This document shows positions 31,805 through 42,296 of a DNA stretch of 64,000 bases, piece by piece. Source of the stretch: Burkholderiales bacterium (GTDB lineage: Bacteria > Pseudomonadota > Gammaproteobacteria > Burkholderiales > Casimicrobiaceae); assembly GCA_025981645.1 (NCBI GenBank), contig JAICXH010000002.1, forward strand, positions 24,876 to 88,875. The letters run 5' to 3'. How positions within the stretch are numbered: the first letter of the stretch is position 1; every line of letters starts with the position of its first letter. The translations under genes and the position numbers were made by a program. The notes below the pieces were generated by a model, which was given only the letters and a program-made list of their open reading frames with translations, made no database searches and was not told where the DNA came from.

Positions 31805-33628
31805 ATGGCCACCGTCGAAGTCAAGGTCCCCGACATCGGTGACTTCAAGGATGTCCCCGTCATCGAAGTGCTGGTGAAGGTCGGCGACACCGTCGCTCCC
31901 GAGGACCCGCTGGTCACGCTGGAGTCGGACAAGGCGACGATGGACGTCCCCTCGCCTGCCGCGGGGAAGGTCGCCGCGTTGAAAGTCAAGGTCGGCGACA
32001 AGGTGTCGCAGGGAAGCGTCGTGCTGACGCTGACGAGCGATGCAAAGGCCGACGCCGAACCGGCGAAGACTGCCCGCGCTGCAGGATCCGCGGCACCGGC
32101 GAACGCCGCGCCGACCGTCGCGACGGCGCCAGCGGCAGCGCCGTCAGCGACCCGAAGCGCCACTGCGGCGGCGACGTGGACGGGGCGCGCCGACGTTGAA
32201 TGCGAGATGCTCGTGCTCGGCTCGGGTCCCGGAGGCTACTCGGCGGCATTCCGCTCGGCCGACCTCGGCATGAAGACGGTGCTGGTCGAGCGCTATCCGA
32301 CGCTCGGCGGCGTGTGTCTCAACGTCGGCTGCATCCCGAGCAAGGCGCTTCTGCATACCGCAGCGGTGATCGACGAAACGAAGGCGCTCGCGGCGCACGG
32401 CATCACATTCGGCCCGCCGCAGGTCGACCTCGATCGACTGCGCACATTCAAAGACGGCGTCGTGAAGAAGCTGACCGGCGGGCTCGCCGGCATGGCGAAG
32501 CTGCGCAAGGTTGACGTGGTGCGCGGCACCGGTCGCTTCCTCGACGCGCGTCACGTGGAGGTCGCCGTCACGTCCGGCCCGGGGCAGGCGCCGACCGGAG
32601 AGAAGAAGGTGATCCGCTTCGCGCGCGCGATCATCGCGGCCGGCAGCCAGGCCGCAAAACTGCCGTTCCTTCCCGAGGATCCGCGCATCGTGGATTCCAC
32701 CGGGGCACTCCTGCTCGAGTCGATTCCGAAGCGGATGCTGGTGATCGGCGCCGGCATCATCGGCCTCGAGATGGCCACTGTCTATTCGACGCTCGGCTCG
32801 CGTATCGATGTCGTCGAGATGCTCGACGTCGTGATGAACGGCGCCGACCGCGACCTCGTCAAGGTCTGGGAGAAGAAGAACGCCGGACGGTTCGACCGGG
32901 TCATGCTGAAAACCCGGACGTCGGGCGCGAAAGCCACTTCGTCGGGGATCGAAGTGTCGTTCGACGGCGCGGGCGCGCCGTCCGGGCCGCAGAACTATGA
33001 CCTCGTGCTGGTCGCGGTCGGGCGCGTGCCAAACGGCAAAGCGATCGAGGCGAGCCGGGCCGGAGTCGCCGTGAACGACCGCGGCTTCATCACCGCCGAC
33101 CGACAGATGCGCACCAACGTCGGTCACATCTACGCGATCGGCGACATCGTCGGCCCGCCGATGCTTGCCCACAAGGCAGTCCATGAGGGCCACGTCGCGG
33201 CGGAGGCCGCGGCCGGCCTGAAGTCGTATTTCGACGCACGCCAAATTCCCTCGGTCGCGTTCACCGACCCCGAAGTCGCGTGGGCGGGTTTGACCGAGGA
33301 ACAATGCAGGGCCAACGGAGTCAAGTACGAGAAGGCGGTGTTTCCGTGGGCCGCGTCGGGGCGTGCGATCGCGAACGGTCGCGACGAGGGCATGACCAAG
33401 CTGCTTTTCGATTCGACGACACATCGCTGTATCGGAGGCGCCATCGTGGGTACGCACGCGGGCGACCTCATCGGCGAGGTCTGCCTCGCGGTCGAGATGG
33501 GATGCGATCCGACGGACATCGGCAGAACGATTCACCCGCACCCGACTTTGTGCGAGGGAATCGGCATGGCGGCGGAGGTCTTCGAGGGCACCTGCACCGA
33601 CCTCCCTCCGGCGAAGAAGGGCGCGTAA
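31805..33628 (+). CDS. lpdA: Dihydrolipoamide dehydrogenase (E3) with N-terminal lipoyl domain
   Basis: N-terminal VEVKVPDIGDFKDVPVIEVLVKVGD...ESDKATMDVPSP; GGVCLNVGCIPSKALLH redox-active site; HPHPTLCEG C-terminus. Confidence 0.96.
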   Translation: MATVEVKVPDIGDFKDVPVIEVLVKVGDTVAPEDPLVTLESDKATMDVPSPAAGKVAALKVKVGDKVSQGSVVLTLTSDAKADAEPAKTARAAGSAAPANAAPTVATAPAAAPSATRSATAAATWTGRADVECEMLVLGSGPGGYSAAFRSADLGMKTVLVERYPTLGGVCLNVGCIPSKALLHTAAVIDETKALAAHGITFGPPQVDLDRLRTFKDGVVKKLTGGLAGMAKLRKVDVVRGTGRFLDARHVEVAVTSGPGQAPTGEKKVIRFARAIIAAGSQAAKLPFLPEDPRIVDSTGALLLESIPKRMLVIGAGIIGLEMATVYSTLGSRIDVVEMLDVVMNGADRDLVKVWEKKNAGRFDRVMLKTRTSGAKATSSGIEVSFDGAGAPSGPQNYDLVLVAVGRVPNGKAIEASRAGVAVNDRGFITADRQMRTNVGHIYAIGDIVGPPMLAHKAVHEGHVAAEAAAGLKSYFDARQIPSVAFTDPEVAWAGLTEEQCRANGVKYEKAVFPWAASGRAIANGRDEGMTKLLFDSTTHRCIGGAIVGTHAGDLIGEVCLAVEMGCDPTDIGRTIHPHPTLCEGIGMAAEVFEGTCTDLPPAKKGA

Positions 33629-33727
33629 CGGAAGCTGCGCCCACTCGTCCGCCGGAGAAATTCCGGCAGTATCATTACAGCGTCGCGCGTTGTCGAAACG
33701 AAGCGGCGCATCGAAAGGAGCAGCACC

Positions 33728-34906
33728 ATGACCGACATCGTCATCGCCGCGGGGCTACGCACCGCCATCGGCAAATTCGGCGGCTCGCTCGCCAAGGTTC
33801 CCGCGCCCGAGCTCGGCGCCACGGTGATTCGCGCGCTGCTCGCGAAGACCGGCATCCAGCCCGACCGGATTTCCGAAGTGATTCTCGGCCAGGTGCTCGC
33901 CGCGGGGAGCGGCCAGAATCCGGCGCGCCAGGCGGCGATTCGCGCGGGCCTGCCGTACGCCGTTCCGGCGATGACGATCAACAAGGTCTGCGGATCGGGA
34001 TTGAAGGCGGTGGTGCTGGCCGCGCAGGCGGTACGCTGCGGCGACGCCGACATCGTCATCGCCGGCGGCCAGGAGAACATGACCGCGGCGCCGCACGTGC
34101 TGCCGGGCTCGCGCGACGGCTTCAGGATGGGCGACGCGAAGCTCGTCGACTCGATGATCGTCGACGGGCTGTGGGACGTCTACAACCAGTACCACATGGG
34201 CGTCACCGCCGAGAACGTAGCGAAGAAGTTCGAGATCTCGCGCGCCGAGCAGGATGCGTTCGCGGTGGCGAGCGAGAACAAGGCGGAGGCGGCGCAGAAG
34301 GCCGGAAAGTTCCGGGACGAGATCGTTCCGGTCTCGATTCCGCAGCGCAAGGGTGACCCGGTCGAGTTCAAGGACGACGAGTTCATCAAGTCCGGCGCCA
34401 CGCCCGACGGCGTCAAGGGGCTGAAGCCGGCCTTCGCGAAGGAGGGCACGGTGACTGCGGCCAATGCCTCGGGCATCAACGACGGCGCCGCGGCGCTCAT
34501 TGTGATGTCCGCCGAGCGCGCGCACGCGCTCGGCCTCACGCCGCTCGCGAAGATCAGGGCCTACGCGTCGTCGGGGGTCGACCCGGCGATCATGGGCATG
34601 GGCCCGGTTCCCGCGTCGAGGCGCTGCCTCGAGAAAGCCGGCTGGAAGGCTTCTGATCTCGATCTGATGGAGATCAACGAGGCGTTCGCCGCGCAGGCCT
34701 GCGCGGTCAACCAGGAGATGGGCTGGGATACGTCGAAGATCAACGTCAATGGCGGGGCGATCGCGCTCGGGCACCCGATCGGCGCATCGGGCGCGCGCAT
34801 CCTCGTCACGCTGCTGCACGAGATGGCGCGTCGCGGTGCGAAGCGCGGCCTGGCGTCGCTGTGCATCGGCGGCGGCATGGGTGTGGCGCTGGCCGTCGAG
34901 CGTTGA
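33728..34906 (+). CDS. phaA: Acetyl-CoA acetyltransferase (beta-ketothiolase)
   Basis: [75 protein letters not shown]. Confidence 0.94.
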   Translation: MTDIVIAAGLRTAIGKFGGSLAKVPAPELGATVIRALLAKTGIQPDRISEVILGQVLAAGSGQNPARQAAIRAGLPYAVPAMTINKVCGSGLKAVVLAAQAVRCGDADIVIAGGQENMTAAPHVLPGSRDGFRMGDAKLVDSMIVDGLWDVYNQYHMGVTAENVAKKFEISRAEQDAFAVASENKAEAAQKAGKFRDEIVPVSIPQRKGDPVEFKDDEFIKSGATPDGVKGLKPAFAKEGTVTAANASGINDGAAALIVMSAERAHALGLTPLAKIRAYASSGVDPAIMGMGPVPASRRCLEKAGWKASDLDLMEINEAFAAQACAVNQEMGWDTSKINVNGGAIALGHPIGASGARILVTLLHEMARRGAKRGLASLCIGGGMGVALAVER

Positions 34907-34963
34907 GCGAACCGGACGAATAACCGCGGGGCGCGACCCCGGAAGCGAACGGAGGAACGCATC

Positions 34964-35713
34964 ATGACCGAGAAGAAGCGCGTGGCGCTGGTGACTGGCG
35001 GTATGGGGGGCCTCGGCGAGGCGATTTGCGTCAAGCTCGCGGCGATGGGCGATACCGTGGTGACCACGCACTCGCCCGGCAACACGAAGGCCGCCGAGTG
35101 GCAGCAGGCGATGCGCAGCCAGGGCCACGAATTCCGTGCCTATCCCTGCGATGTCTCCGATTGGGAATCGGCGGTGGCGTGCGTGAGGAAGGTCGTCGCC
35201 GATCTGGGCCAGGTCGACGTGCTGGTCAACAATGCCGGCATCACGCGCGACATGACGTTCAAGAAGATGGACAAGACGAGCTGGGACCAGGTGATCAAGA
35301 CCAACCTCGACTCGTGCTTCAATATGACGAAGCAGGTCTGCGACGGGATGGTCGACCGCGGCTGGGGTCGGATCGTCAACATCTCCTCGGTGAACGGTCA
35401 GAAAGGCGCTTTCGGCCAGACCAATTACTCGGCGGCGAAGGCGGGCATGCACGGCTTCACCAAGGCGCTGGCACTCGAGGTCGCGCGCAAGGGCGTCACC
35501 GTCAACACGATCTCGCCGGGTTACATCGGCACCAAGATGGTGATGGCGATTCCGAAAGAGGTGCTCGACAGCAAGATCATTCCGCAGATTCCGATGGGAC
35601 GCCTCGGTAAGCCCGAGGAGGTTGCCGGTCTCGTCGCCTATCTGTCGAGCGACGAGGCGGCGTTCCTCACCGGCGCCAACATCGCGATCAACGGCGGCCA
35701 GCACATGCAGTGA
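34964..35713 (+). CDS. phaB: Acetoacetyl-CoA reductase
   Basis: SDR protein: LVTGGMGGLGEAICVKLA, VNNAGITRDMTFKKMDKTSWDQVIKTNLDSCFNMTKQV, NISSVNGQKGAFGQTNYSAAKAG. Confidence 0.94.
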   Translation: MTEKKRVALVTGGMGGLGEAICVKLAAMGDTVVTTHSPGNTKAAEWQQAMRSQGHEFRAYPCDVSDWESAVACVRKVVADLGQVDVLVNNAGITRDMTFKKMDKTSWDQVIKTNLDSCFNMTKQVCDGMVDRGWGRIVNISSVNGQKGAFGQTNYSAAKAGMHGFTKALALEVARKGVTVNTISPGYIGTKMVMAIPKEVLDSKIIPQIPMGRLGKPEEVAGLVAYLSSDEAAFLTGANIAINGGQHMQ

Positions 35714-35844
35714 GCGCCGCTGGGCACCCGTCGTCGGAGCCCAGTTGGTCGCAGTCTCGAATGGACGGAGGTGATGCTCGCGCTCGCGGGGGAAATTCGC
35801 GCATGCTTCCGCAAGCGGCGTCAGCCCGACGACGCGGGGACACG

Positions 35845-36135
35845 ATGAGCGACGCCGGTTTCGATGCATTCAAGGCCGATGCGCTGGCGCACGGTTTCGA
35901 CGAGGTCATCGAGCGCACCTGGGCGCCTGGAACGACGCTCGACACGCACATGCACGCATTCTCGGTTTCGGCGCGCGTGGTTCGCGGCGAGATGTGGCTC
36001 ACCGTCGGCGAAAAGGTTCGGCACCTGTTGCCCGGCGAGACGTTCACGCTTGCCGCACGCGTCCCCCATGCCGAGCGGTACGGCGGCGACGGCGCAACCT
36101 ACTGGGTCGCTCGACGCAACGAGCGCGTCACTTGA
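35845..36135 (+). CDS. Small cupin-domain protein
   Basis: THMHAFSVSARVVRGEMWLTVGEKVRHLLPGETFTLAARVPHAERYGGDGATYWVARR. Confidence 0.75.
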   Translation: MSDAGFDAFKADALAHGFDEVIERTWAPGTTLDTHMHAFSVSARVVRGEMWLTVGEKVRHLLPGETFTLAARVPHAERYGGDGATYWVARRNERVT

Positions 36136-36724
36136 TCCGCCGGAGGACCTCGCGAAAGCTCGGGTCGTCGCTGGTCCGCAGCCACTCGAACGCGACCATC
36201 TCGACGCTTACGAGCGTTGCGCCGGCGCGCGCGAGTCGCATCGTCGCGAGCCGGTGGTCGGCCGGACGGCGCGATCCACAAGCGTCTTCGACGACGAAGA
36301 TCGTGAATCCGGACTCGAGCAGCCCGAGGGCCGTCTGCAGCAGGCACACGTGCGCTTCGCAGCCGGCGAGCACCACGTCGCGAACCTCTGCACCGGGCAC
36401 CGCGCCGGTGCGTTCCGGCCCGGTGGCGCGCGCGGGAGTGCGCGCGAGCGCCTCGACGAGGCCATCGCGACAGGCGTCGAAATGCGTCTTCACGATGGTT
36501 TCACCGCAACGCGCGCGGATCGCTGCGACGTTGGCGCCGAGACCCGCAGGATTCTGTTCGGTGCCGATGACGCCAACGTCGAGTGTGCGCGCGATGTCCG
36601 CGAGACGGCAGGCCTCGCCGATGACCCGCGGTCCGTCGTGGATCGCCGGCATCAGCTTCTCCTGAAAATCGACGAGCACGAGGGCAGACCGCTCGCGGCC
36701 GATGCGTCGCATTGCGGAAGGCAT
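36128..36724 (-). CDS. Isochorismatase-family cysteine hydrolase
   Basis: SALVLVDFQEKLMPAI, VIGTEQNPAGLG, VLAGCEAHVCLLQTALGLLESGFTIFVVEDACGSR. Confidence 0.88.
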   Translation of the reverse strand: MPSAMRRIGRERSALVLVDFQEKLMPAIHDGPRVIGEACRLADIARTLDVGVIGTEQNPAGLGANVAAIRARCGETIVKTHFDACRDGLVEALARTPARATGPERTGAVPGAEVRDVVLAGCEAHVCLLQTALGLLESGFTIFVVEDACGSRRPADHRLATMRLARAGATLVSVEMVAFEWLRTSDDPSFREVLRRIK

Positions 36725-36801
36725 AATCGCATTCTAGCCAACGCGGGATCCGTGCGATCCGATTGGCATCGCAAGCTGCACCGCGGATACGGAGGCTGCT
36801 C

Positions 36802-38481
36802 ATGACCGTCCCACTGGATCGTGCCGAACGCAATGATCTCCGCGTGGCGGGCCCCGCGGACCTTTCCGACGCCGGCGGTGTGCGCATTTCGCTGCAGCCC
36901 GATCCTGCGTCGCTGGACGGTGCTGGGTACCGCGAATCGCTGCGGCGGCTGAAGCCGGTCGTCTATGTCGATGGACGGCGCGTCGAATCGGTGGCGGACG
37001 AACCGTCGCTCGCCCCCGGCGTGAACGCGCTCGCCGTGAGCTACGACTACGCGCGCGACAACGCGCTCGCGCCGCTGATGCTCGCGCGCCAAACCGCCAC
37101 CGGGAGGACGGTCAACCGGATGTTGCACGTCAACGAGTCGGCCGGTGATCTGCTGAACAAGCTCGAGGCGGTGCGCATCCTTTGCCAGGAGACCGGCTGC
37201 GCCCAGCGCTACCTCGCGCACGACGCGTTGAACGCGCTCGCGCGGGTGACGTCGGAGATCGACGATGCGCGAGGAAGCCGCGAGCACCGCGCGCGTTTCG
37301 CAGCCTATCTCGACCATGTCCAGGGCGGCGACCTCGCGCTCGGCATCGCGATGACCGACGCGAAGGGCGACCGCTCGAAGCGCCCGCACGAGCAGGGCAA
37401 TCCGGACACCTACGTCCACGTCGTCGGGCGAAGCGGCAAGGGCATCGTGATCTCGGGCACCAAGGCGATCGTCACCGGCGCGCCCTACATGCACGAGCTT
37501 CTGGTGATGCCGTGCCGGAACATGACGCGCGACGACGCCGATTTCGCCGTCTGCTGCGCGGTTCCCGTCGATGCACCCGGCATCACGATGGTCTCGCGCC
37601 CGGCCGGTCGCCCCGGCGAGAAGCTCGAGCACGGCGACGCGCTGTTCTCGCGCCGCTACGGGCAGGCGACCGCGGTGGTGATCTTCGATCGCGTGCTCGT
37701 TCCCTGGGAGCGCGTGTTCTACGCGGGCGACTGGGAGCACTCGGGTACGCTGACCTACGCGTATGCGGCGCATCACCGTCAGAGCTGCATTGCCGCACGC
37801 GCGGGATTCGGTGACCTGTTGATCGGCGCCGGGGCCCTGATGTGTGAGGCGAATGGTTTCGATCCGGGGTCCGTATCGAATCTGCGCGAGCCGATGGTCG
37901 AACTGATCAAGATCGTCGAGGGCTTCTATGCCTGCGGCGTTGCCGCGAGCGTTTACGCCGTCCACGACGAGGCGAGCGGCACCTTCATGCCCGAGCCCGT
38001 CTTCGCGAACATCGGCAAGCTCCTTCTCGCGACGCAGATCTACGACATGCACCGGCTCGCGCACGACGTGTCGGGTGGGCTTGTCGTCGCGCTGCCGGGA
38101 CCCGACGAGGACCACAACCCCGCGACCGCGGCGACGCTCGCGGAGGTACTGCGCGCGAACCCCGACGTGCCGTACGACAAGCGAATCGAGGTCGCACGCT
38201 TCGTCGAGGATCTGACCGCGTCGTACCAGGGCGGCTGGTACTCGCTGATCAGCCTCCACGGCGGCGGGTCTCCCGCTGCGATGAAGCAGGAGATCTGGCG
38301 CAACTACCCGGTCGGAAACAAGGTACGGCTTGTCGAGCGGCTCCTCGAGCGCGGGGTGCTCGCCGACGCCGGGCGCGCGATCACGCGCAACCGCCAGCCG
38401 GGCCGCTGCTGCGACCACGGTTGCACGAGCCCTGGGCAGTCGATCATGGTGCCGCTGCCGGCGTCCGCGCGCGAGCGCTGA
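36802..38481 (+). CDS. 4-hydroxybutyryl-CoA dehydratase / HpaB-fold flavoprotein family
   Basis: GNPDTYVHVVGRSGKGIVISGTKAIVTGAP, HHRQSCIAARAGFGDLLIGAGALM, VSGGLVVALPGPDEDHNP, HGGGSPAAMKQEIWRNYPVGNKVRLVERLL. Confidence 0.78.
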   Translation: MTVPLDRAERNDLRVAGPADLSDAGGVRISLQPDPASLDGAGYRESLRRLKPVVYVDGRRVESVADEPSLAPGVNALAVSYDYARDNALAPLMLARQTATGRTVNRMLHVNESAGDLLNKLEAVRILCQETGCAQRYLAHDALNALARVTSEIDDARGSREHRARFAAYLDHVQGGDLALGIAMTDAKGDRSKRPHEQGNPDTYVHVVGRSGKGIVISGTKAIVTGAPYMHELLVMPCRNMTRDDADFAVCCAVPVDAPGITMVSRPAGRPGEKLEHGDALFSRRYGQATAVVIFDRVLVPWERVFYAGDWEHSGTLTYAYAAHHRQSCIAARAGFGDLLIGAGALMCEANGFDPGSVSNLREPMVELIKIVEGFYACGVAASVYAVHDEASGTFMPEPVFANIGKLLLATQIYDMHRLAHDVSGGLVVALPGPDEDHNPATAATLAEVLRANPDVPYDKRIEVARFVEDLTASYQGGWYSLISLHGGGSPAAMKQEIWRNYPVGNKVRLVERLLERGVLADAGRAITRNRQPGRCCDHGCTSPGQSIMVPLPASARER

Positions 38482-38514
38482 AGCACCGACGCGCGGACGA
38501 ATCGTCTCGGAAGG

Positions 38515-38991
38515 TTATCGATTCGGTGCGCCGGGCGCATCGGGGAGGGTTTCGAGTACCGCGACCACGTCCGCGGCCGACGCACAGGTGGCGAGCGTCG
38601 CGCGCTTCGAGCGATCGCCGAGGAGTGCGGCCGCAGTCGCGAGAAGCTTCAGGTGCTGTTCGCCGGCCTGTGCGGGAACGACCAGTCCGAGAAACAGCGA
38701 GACCGGACGTCCATCGGGGGCTCCGTAAGGCACGGGGGTTGCCGTTCGCACGAGCGCGGCGGCCTCGGCGCCGCATTCGGCGAGGCGCGCATGCGGAATT
38801 GCGACGCCGTGCCCGAGTGCCGTGGAGCCCAGCCGCTCGCGGTGCTCGAGTCCGCGAAGAACGTCCGCAGGCAGCCGCCCGATTCGCCGGGCGAGGATCG
38901 CGGCGAGTCTCGCGAGGACAGCGTCGGCCGAATCGAGGTCGGCATCGAGCTCGATGTCTTCGGCCGCGAGCATTTCGCACAGAGGATTCAT
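38515..38991 (-). CDS. PTS IIA (PtsN/fructose-type) domain protein
   Basis: STALGHGVAIPHARLAECGAEAAALVRTATPVPYGAPDGRPVSLFLGLVVPAQAGEQHLKLLATAAALL; phosphoryl-accepting His in AIPHAR. Confidence 0.87.
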   Translation of the reverse strand: MNPLCEMLAAEDIELDADLDSADAVLARLAAILARRIGRLPADVLRGLEHRERLGSTALGHGVAIPHARLAECGAEAAALVRTATPVPYGAPDGRPVSLFLGLVVPAQAGEQHLKLLATAAALLGDRSKRATLATCASAADVVAVLETLPDAPGAPNR

Positions 38992-39027
38992 CAGTGTTGC
39001 CCGTCGAGACTCACCGCATGCCTGGCG

Positions 39028-40449
39028 TTACACCCGGTCGTCCGCCGCATCGACCGGCTCTTCATCGTCCTCGCCGGTCATCGCCTCGTGCAGGAACACC
39101 TCGTTCGTGTGCTCGTCGAAGTCGATGATCTCGGCGTAACGTCCCCAGCCGAGCATCGTCTGGAAGAGCTTCGCCGGCTGGTCGTAGGGCAGGAGTGTGC
39201 CGAGCTCCTCGAGGAGCTCGTCGGCGTCGATCCGATGGTCGGTCGCCGCCGCGAGGTTGGCGACGAGGAGCTGGAACAGGCGCAGCTTCATGATCGCTTC
39301 GCGGAACAGCGTCTTGCGCACCGGCGCCGGTGCGGCGAGGAAGTACCAGCCGACCTCGGTCATGAACACGTCGTCCTTCGGCGTGTCGACGAGGTCGAGC
39401 ATCTCGGCTGCCTTGACGATCGCGATCGTCTCGCCGAACTCGCGCCCGATGCGCCCGGCGAGGTCGAACACGTTGATCGTCTCGCGGCTGTCCTCGAGGA
39501 TTTCGAGCAGTCCGACGATCGTCTCGACCGGGGCGTTCGGGATCGTCTCGATGCGGGCGGGCGCGGCGGCCGCGTCAGGCTCGGTGCGGACACCGCCGGG
39601 CGGTGCCGCGCGGCCGCCCGCGAGCGTCTCCGGCGCAGCCACCGGCCGCTCCCCCGGCTCGTCGGGCAGGACAAGCGCGGTGATCGCCGCGTGCACCTGG
39701 TCGACGAGTGCGGCGAACTGCCGCGAGTTGGCGTCACGCGGGTACGGAAGCGGGTTGACGATGACGTTGCGAACGCGTCCCGGATGCGACGAGATGATGA
39801 CGATCCGCGTCGCCATGAACACGGCCTCGGCGATGTTGTGCGTCACGAGGAAGATGCTTCGCAGGCCCGCGTGCCCGGCGCCGCGCCACAGGTCGACGAC
39901 CTGGGTGCGCAGGTTCTCGGCGGCCAGCACGTCGAGTGCGCTGAACGGCTCGTCCATTGCGAGGATCTCCGGCTGCGCCACCAGTGCACGGGCGAAGCCG
40001 ACGCGCTGGCGCATGCCGCCCGAGAGCTGCTTCGGATAGGCGTTCTCATAGCCGGTGAGTCCGATCAGCGCGAGCGCGCGCTCGATCTCGTCCTCCTCGT
40101 CGGTGGAGTCGAGCCGCCGTTGCACGAGGCCGACGCGAACGTTCTCCTGCACGGTCAGCCATGGGTAGAGCGCGTAGCTCTGGAACACGATCGCGATGCG
40201 GTGGTTGATCGATGTGAGCGGCTCGCCGTGCGCGAGGACGACTCCCGACGTGGGCCGCGTGAGCCCCGCCATCAGTCGCAGGATCGTTGACTTGCCGGAG
40301 CCCGATTGTCCGAGGAGCGCCAGCATCTCGCCGTCGCGCACTTCGAGCGAGATGCCGTCGAGCACCGTCACCGGCGGACCGCCGTCGCGGCCTTCGTAGG
40401 CCTTGGTGACGCTGCGCAGCTCGATCAGCGGCGGCGATGCGGAAGACAT
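39028..40449 (-). CDS. NitT/TauT-type ABC ATPase with C-terminal AAA-associated domain
   Basis: Walker A GQSGSGKST, LSGGMRQRVGFARALVAQPEILAMDEPFSALD; ~200 aa C-terminal extension VETIVGLLEILEDSRETINVFDLAGRIGREFGETIAIVKAAEML. Confidence 0.88.
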   Translation of the reverse strand: MSSASPPLIELRSVTKAYEGRDGGPPVTVLDGISLEVRDGEMLALLGQSGSGKSTILRLMAGLTRPTSGVVLAHGEPLTSINHRIAIVFQSYALYPWLTVQENVRVGLVQRRLDSTDEEDEIERALALIGLTGYENAYPKQLSGGMRQRVGFARALVAQPEILAMDEPFSALDVLAAENLRTQVVDLWRGAGHAGLRSIFLVTHNIAEAVFMATRIVIISSHPGRVRNVIVNPLPYPRDANSRQFAALVDQVHAAITALVLPDEPGERPVAAPETLAGGRAAPPGGVRTEPDAAAAPARIETIPNAPVETIVGLLEILEDSRETINVFDLAGRIGREFGETIAIVKAAEMLDLVDTPKDDVFMTEVGWYFLAAPAPVRKTLFREAIMKLRLFQLLVANLAAATDHRIDADELLEELGTLLPYDQPAKLFQTMLGWGRYAEIIDFDEHTNEVFLHEAMTGEDDEEPVDAADDRV

Positions 40450-40460
40450 GGGAACCGGGG

Positions 40461-42296
40461 TCAGTCGAATCTGTAGCGGCGCTCGGCAAGGTCGTACAGG
40501 CGCCGCCAGAACAGCCGATTGGTCATCACGACGAACGCCGCCATGATGATAATGCTGAACCAGATCGCCGGTCGGTCGCCGCGCTCGGTGACGCTTGCGA
40601 TGTACGCGCCGAGACCGTCGGCGACGAGCTTCTCGTGGCCCCAGGTTGCGACCTCGGCGACGATGCTCGCGTTCCACGCCCCGCCGGCTGCCGTCACCGC
40701 GCCGGTGACCCAGAACGGGAAGATCGCCGGGATGATCAGCGTCTGCCACAGACGCCGTCCGCGCAGGCCGAACTGAGCCGCGGCTTCGCGGAGGTCGGTC
40801 GGGATCGACATCGCGCCAGCGATGACGTTGAACAGGATGTACCACTGCGTGCCGAGCGCCATCAGCGCGATGCTGCCGAAATCGATCGGAATATGCGCGG
40901 CGATGAAGAACGCCACGACGAACGGGAACGTCATGTTGACCGGGAACGACGCGGCGATCTGCGCGATCGGTTGCGCGATGCGGGCGATGCGCGGCCGCAT
41001 TCCGATCCACACGCCAATCGGCGTCCACACGAGGGTCGCGAGCGCGGTCATCACGGCCACGCGCAGGAAGGTCAGCACACCGAGCCAGACGACGTGGAAC
41101 ATCTCGCCCGCGGTGAGGCCGCTGCGGATCGTGCCGAGCGTCGAAGTCGTTTCGATCGCCAGCCAGACGGCTGCGACCGCAACGAGTGCCACGCCGGCGA
41201 AACGCAGCAGCAGTCGCGCACGCCTGGGGGTCCGGGCGCCGACCGTATGGCCGGCGTCGGAAGCGAGGGTCGACGCACGATCGATCGCGCGCCCGATTCG
41301 TGCGCCGACGTGAATCGACAGCCACTCGAGCACGGCCGAGCGGCGCAGCAGGTCGAGCACCCATGACGTCGGCGCGTCGCGACTCTCGGTCTGCTCGAGC
41401 TTGAACTTCTCCGCCCACGCGACAAGCGGGCGCCAGACGAGCTGGTCGATCGCGACGATCGTGACGATCATCGCGGCGATTGCGTAGAGGGCCGCGCGCG
41501 TGTCGCCCGCTTCCACCGCGGCCGCCATGTACGATCCGAGCCCGGGCAGCTTGATGTCCTTGTTGAGCACCGAGATCGCCTCGCTCTGGGCGACGAAGAA
41601 CCAGCCGCCGCCGAAACTCATCATCGAATTCCACATCAGACTGATCGCCGACGACGGCAGCTCGACACGGGTGAAGCGCTGCCAGCGGTTGAGCCCGAAC
41701 ACCGCAGCGGCCTCGCTGAGCTCCGCAGGAATGGTGACGAGCGAGTGATAGAACCCGAACGTCATGTTCCACGCCTGCGCCGTGAAGATCGCGAAGATGC
41801 TGGCGCATTCGACGCCGAGCATGCTGCCGGGAAAGAGCGCGATGAAGCCGGTGACGGTGATCGACAGAAACCCCAGCACCGGCACCGACTGCAGCACGTC
41901 GAGCAGCGGCAGCATCACCTTGCGCGCGCGGACGTAGTGTGCGGCGACCCAGCCGTACACGAGCGTGAACGCGAGCGATGCGCCGAACGCGATGAACATG
42001 CGCAGCGTCGTGCGCGCCGTGTAATAGGGGATCAGTGCGACGTCGAGCGAGATCGATGGCGCGTTGAGCTCGTCGAATCGCGCTCGCATGTCGCCGCCGA
42101 GGACGACGACCGCCCACAGGATCGCCAGGACGGCAGCCACCACCAGCGCATCGGCCCAGCGTGAGGGCTGCTCCTTGGCGACCCGCTGGCCGGTGACGTC
42201 GGGATACGCGCGCGCGGTCAGCCGCAGGCCCCCGTGAAGCCGCAGTCCGTGCAGAAGTCGCAGCCGTCCTTGCGGATCAGCGCGCGGTTGCCGCAT
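40461..42296 (-). CDS. NitT/TauT-type ABC permease with two fused permease halves
   Basis: Two BPD-type permease cores: [44 protein letters not shown]...[12 protein letters not shown] and [19 protein letters not shown]...[29 protein letters not shown]. True start uncertain (possibly near 42221). Confidence 0.83.
   Translation of the reverse strand: MRQPRADPQGRLRLLHGLRLHGGLRLTARAYPDVTGQRVAKEQPSRWADALVVAAVLAILWAVVVLGGDMRARFDELNAPSISLDVALIPYYTARTTLRMFIAFGASLAFTLVYGWVAAHYVRARKVMLPLLDVLQSVPVLGFLSITVTGFIALFPGSMLGVECASIFAIFTAQAWNMTFGFYHSLVTIPAELSEAAAVFGLNRWQRFTRVELPSSAISLMWNSMMSFGGGWFFVAQSEAISVLNKDIKLPGLGSYMAAAVEAGDTRAALYAIAAMIVTIVAIDQLVWRPLVAWAEKFKLEQTESRDAPTSWVLDLLRRSAVLEWLSIHVGARIGRAIDRASTLASDAGHTVGARTPRRARLLLRFAGVALVAVAAVWLAIETTSTLGTIRSGLTAGEMFHVVWLGVLTFLRVAVMTALATLVWTPIGVWIGMRPRIARIAQPIAQIAASFPVNMTFPFVVAFFIAAHIPIDFGSIALMALGTQWYILFNVIAGAMSIPTDLREAAAQFGLRGRRLWQTLIIPAIFPFWVTGAVTAAGGAWNASIVAEVATWGHEKLVADGLGAYIASVTERGDRPAIWFSIIIMAAFVVMTNRLFWRRLYDLAERRYRFD

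Noticed and set aside
33651-33667. GCCGGA-GAAAT-TCCGGC hairpin between lpd and phaA
   Set aside because: Only a 6-bp stem without U-tract; common by chance in GC-rich DNA, so not called as terminator or attenuator.
39028-42117. 1029-aa minus-strand ORF apparently fusing permease region and ABC ATPase
   Set aside because: The upstream 550 aa is an out-of-frame reading of the permease gene; the true ATPase starts at about 40449.
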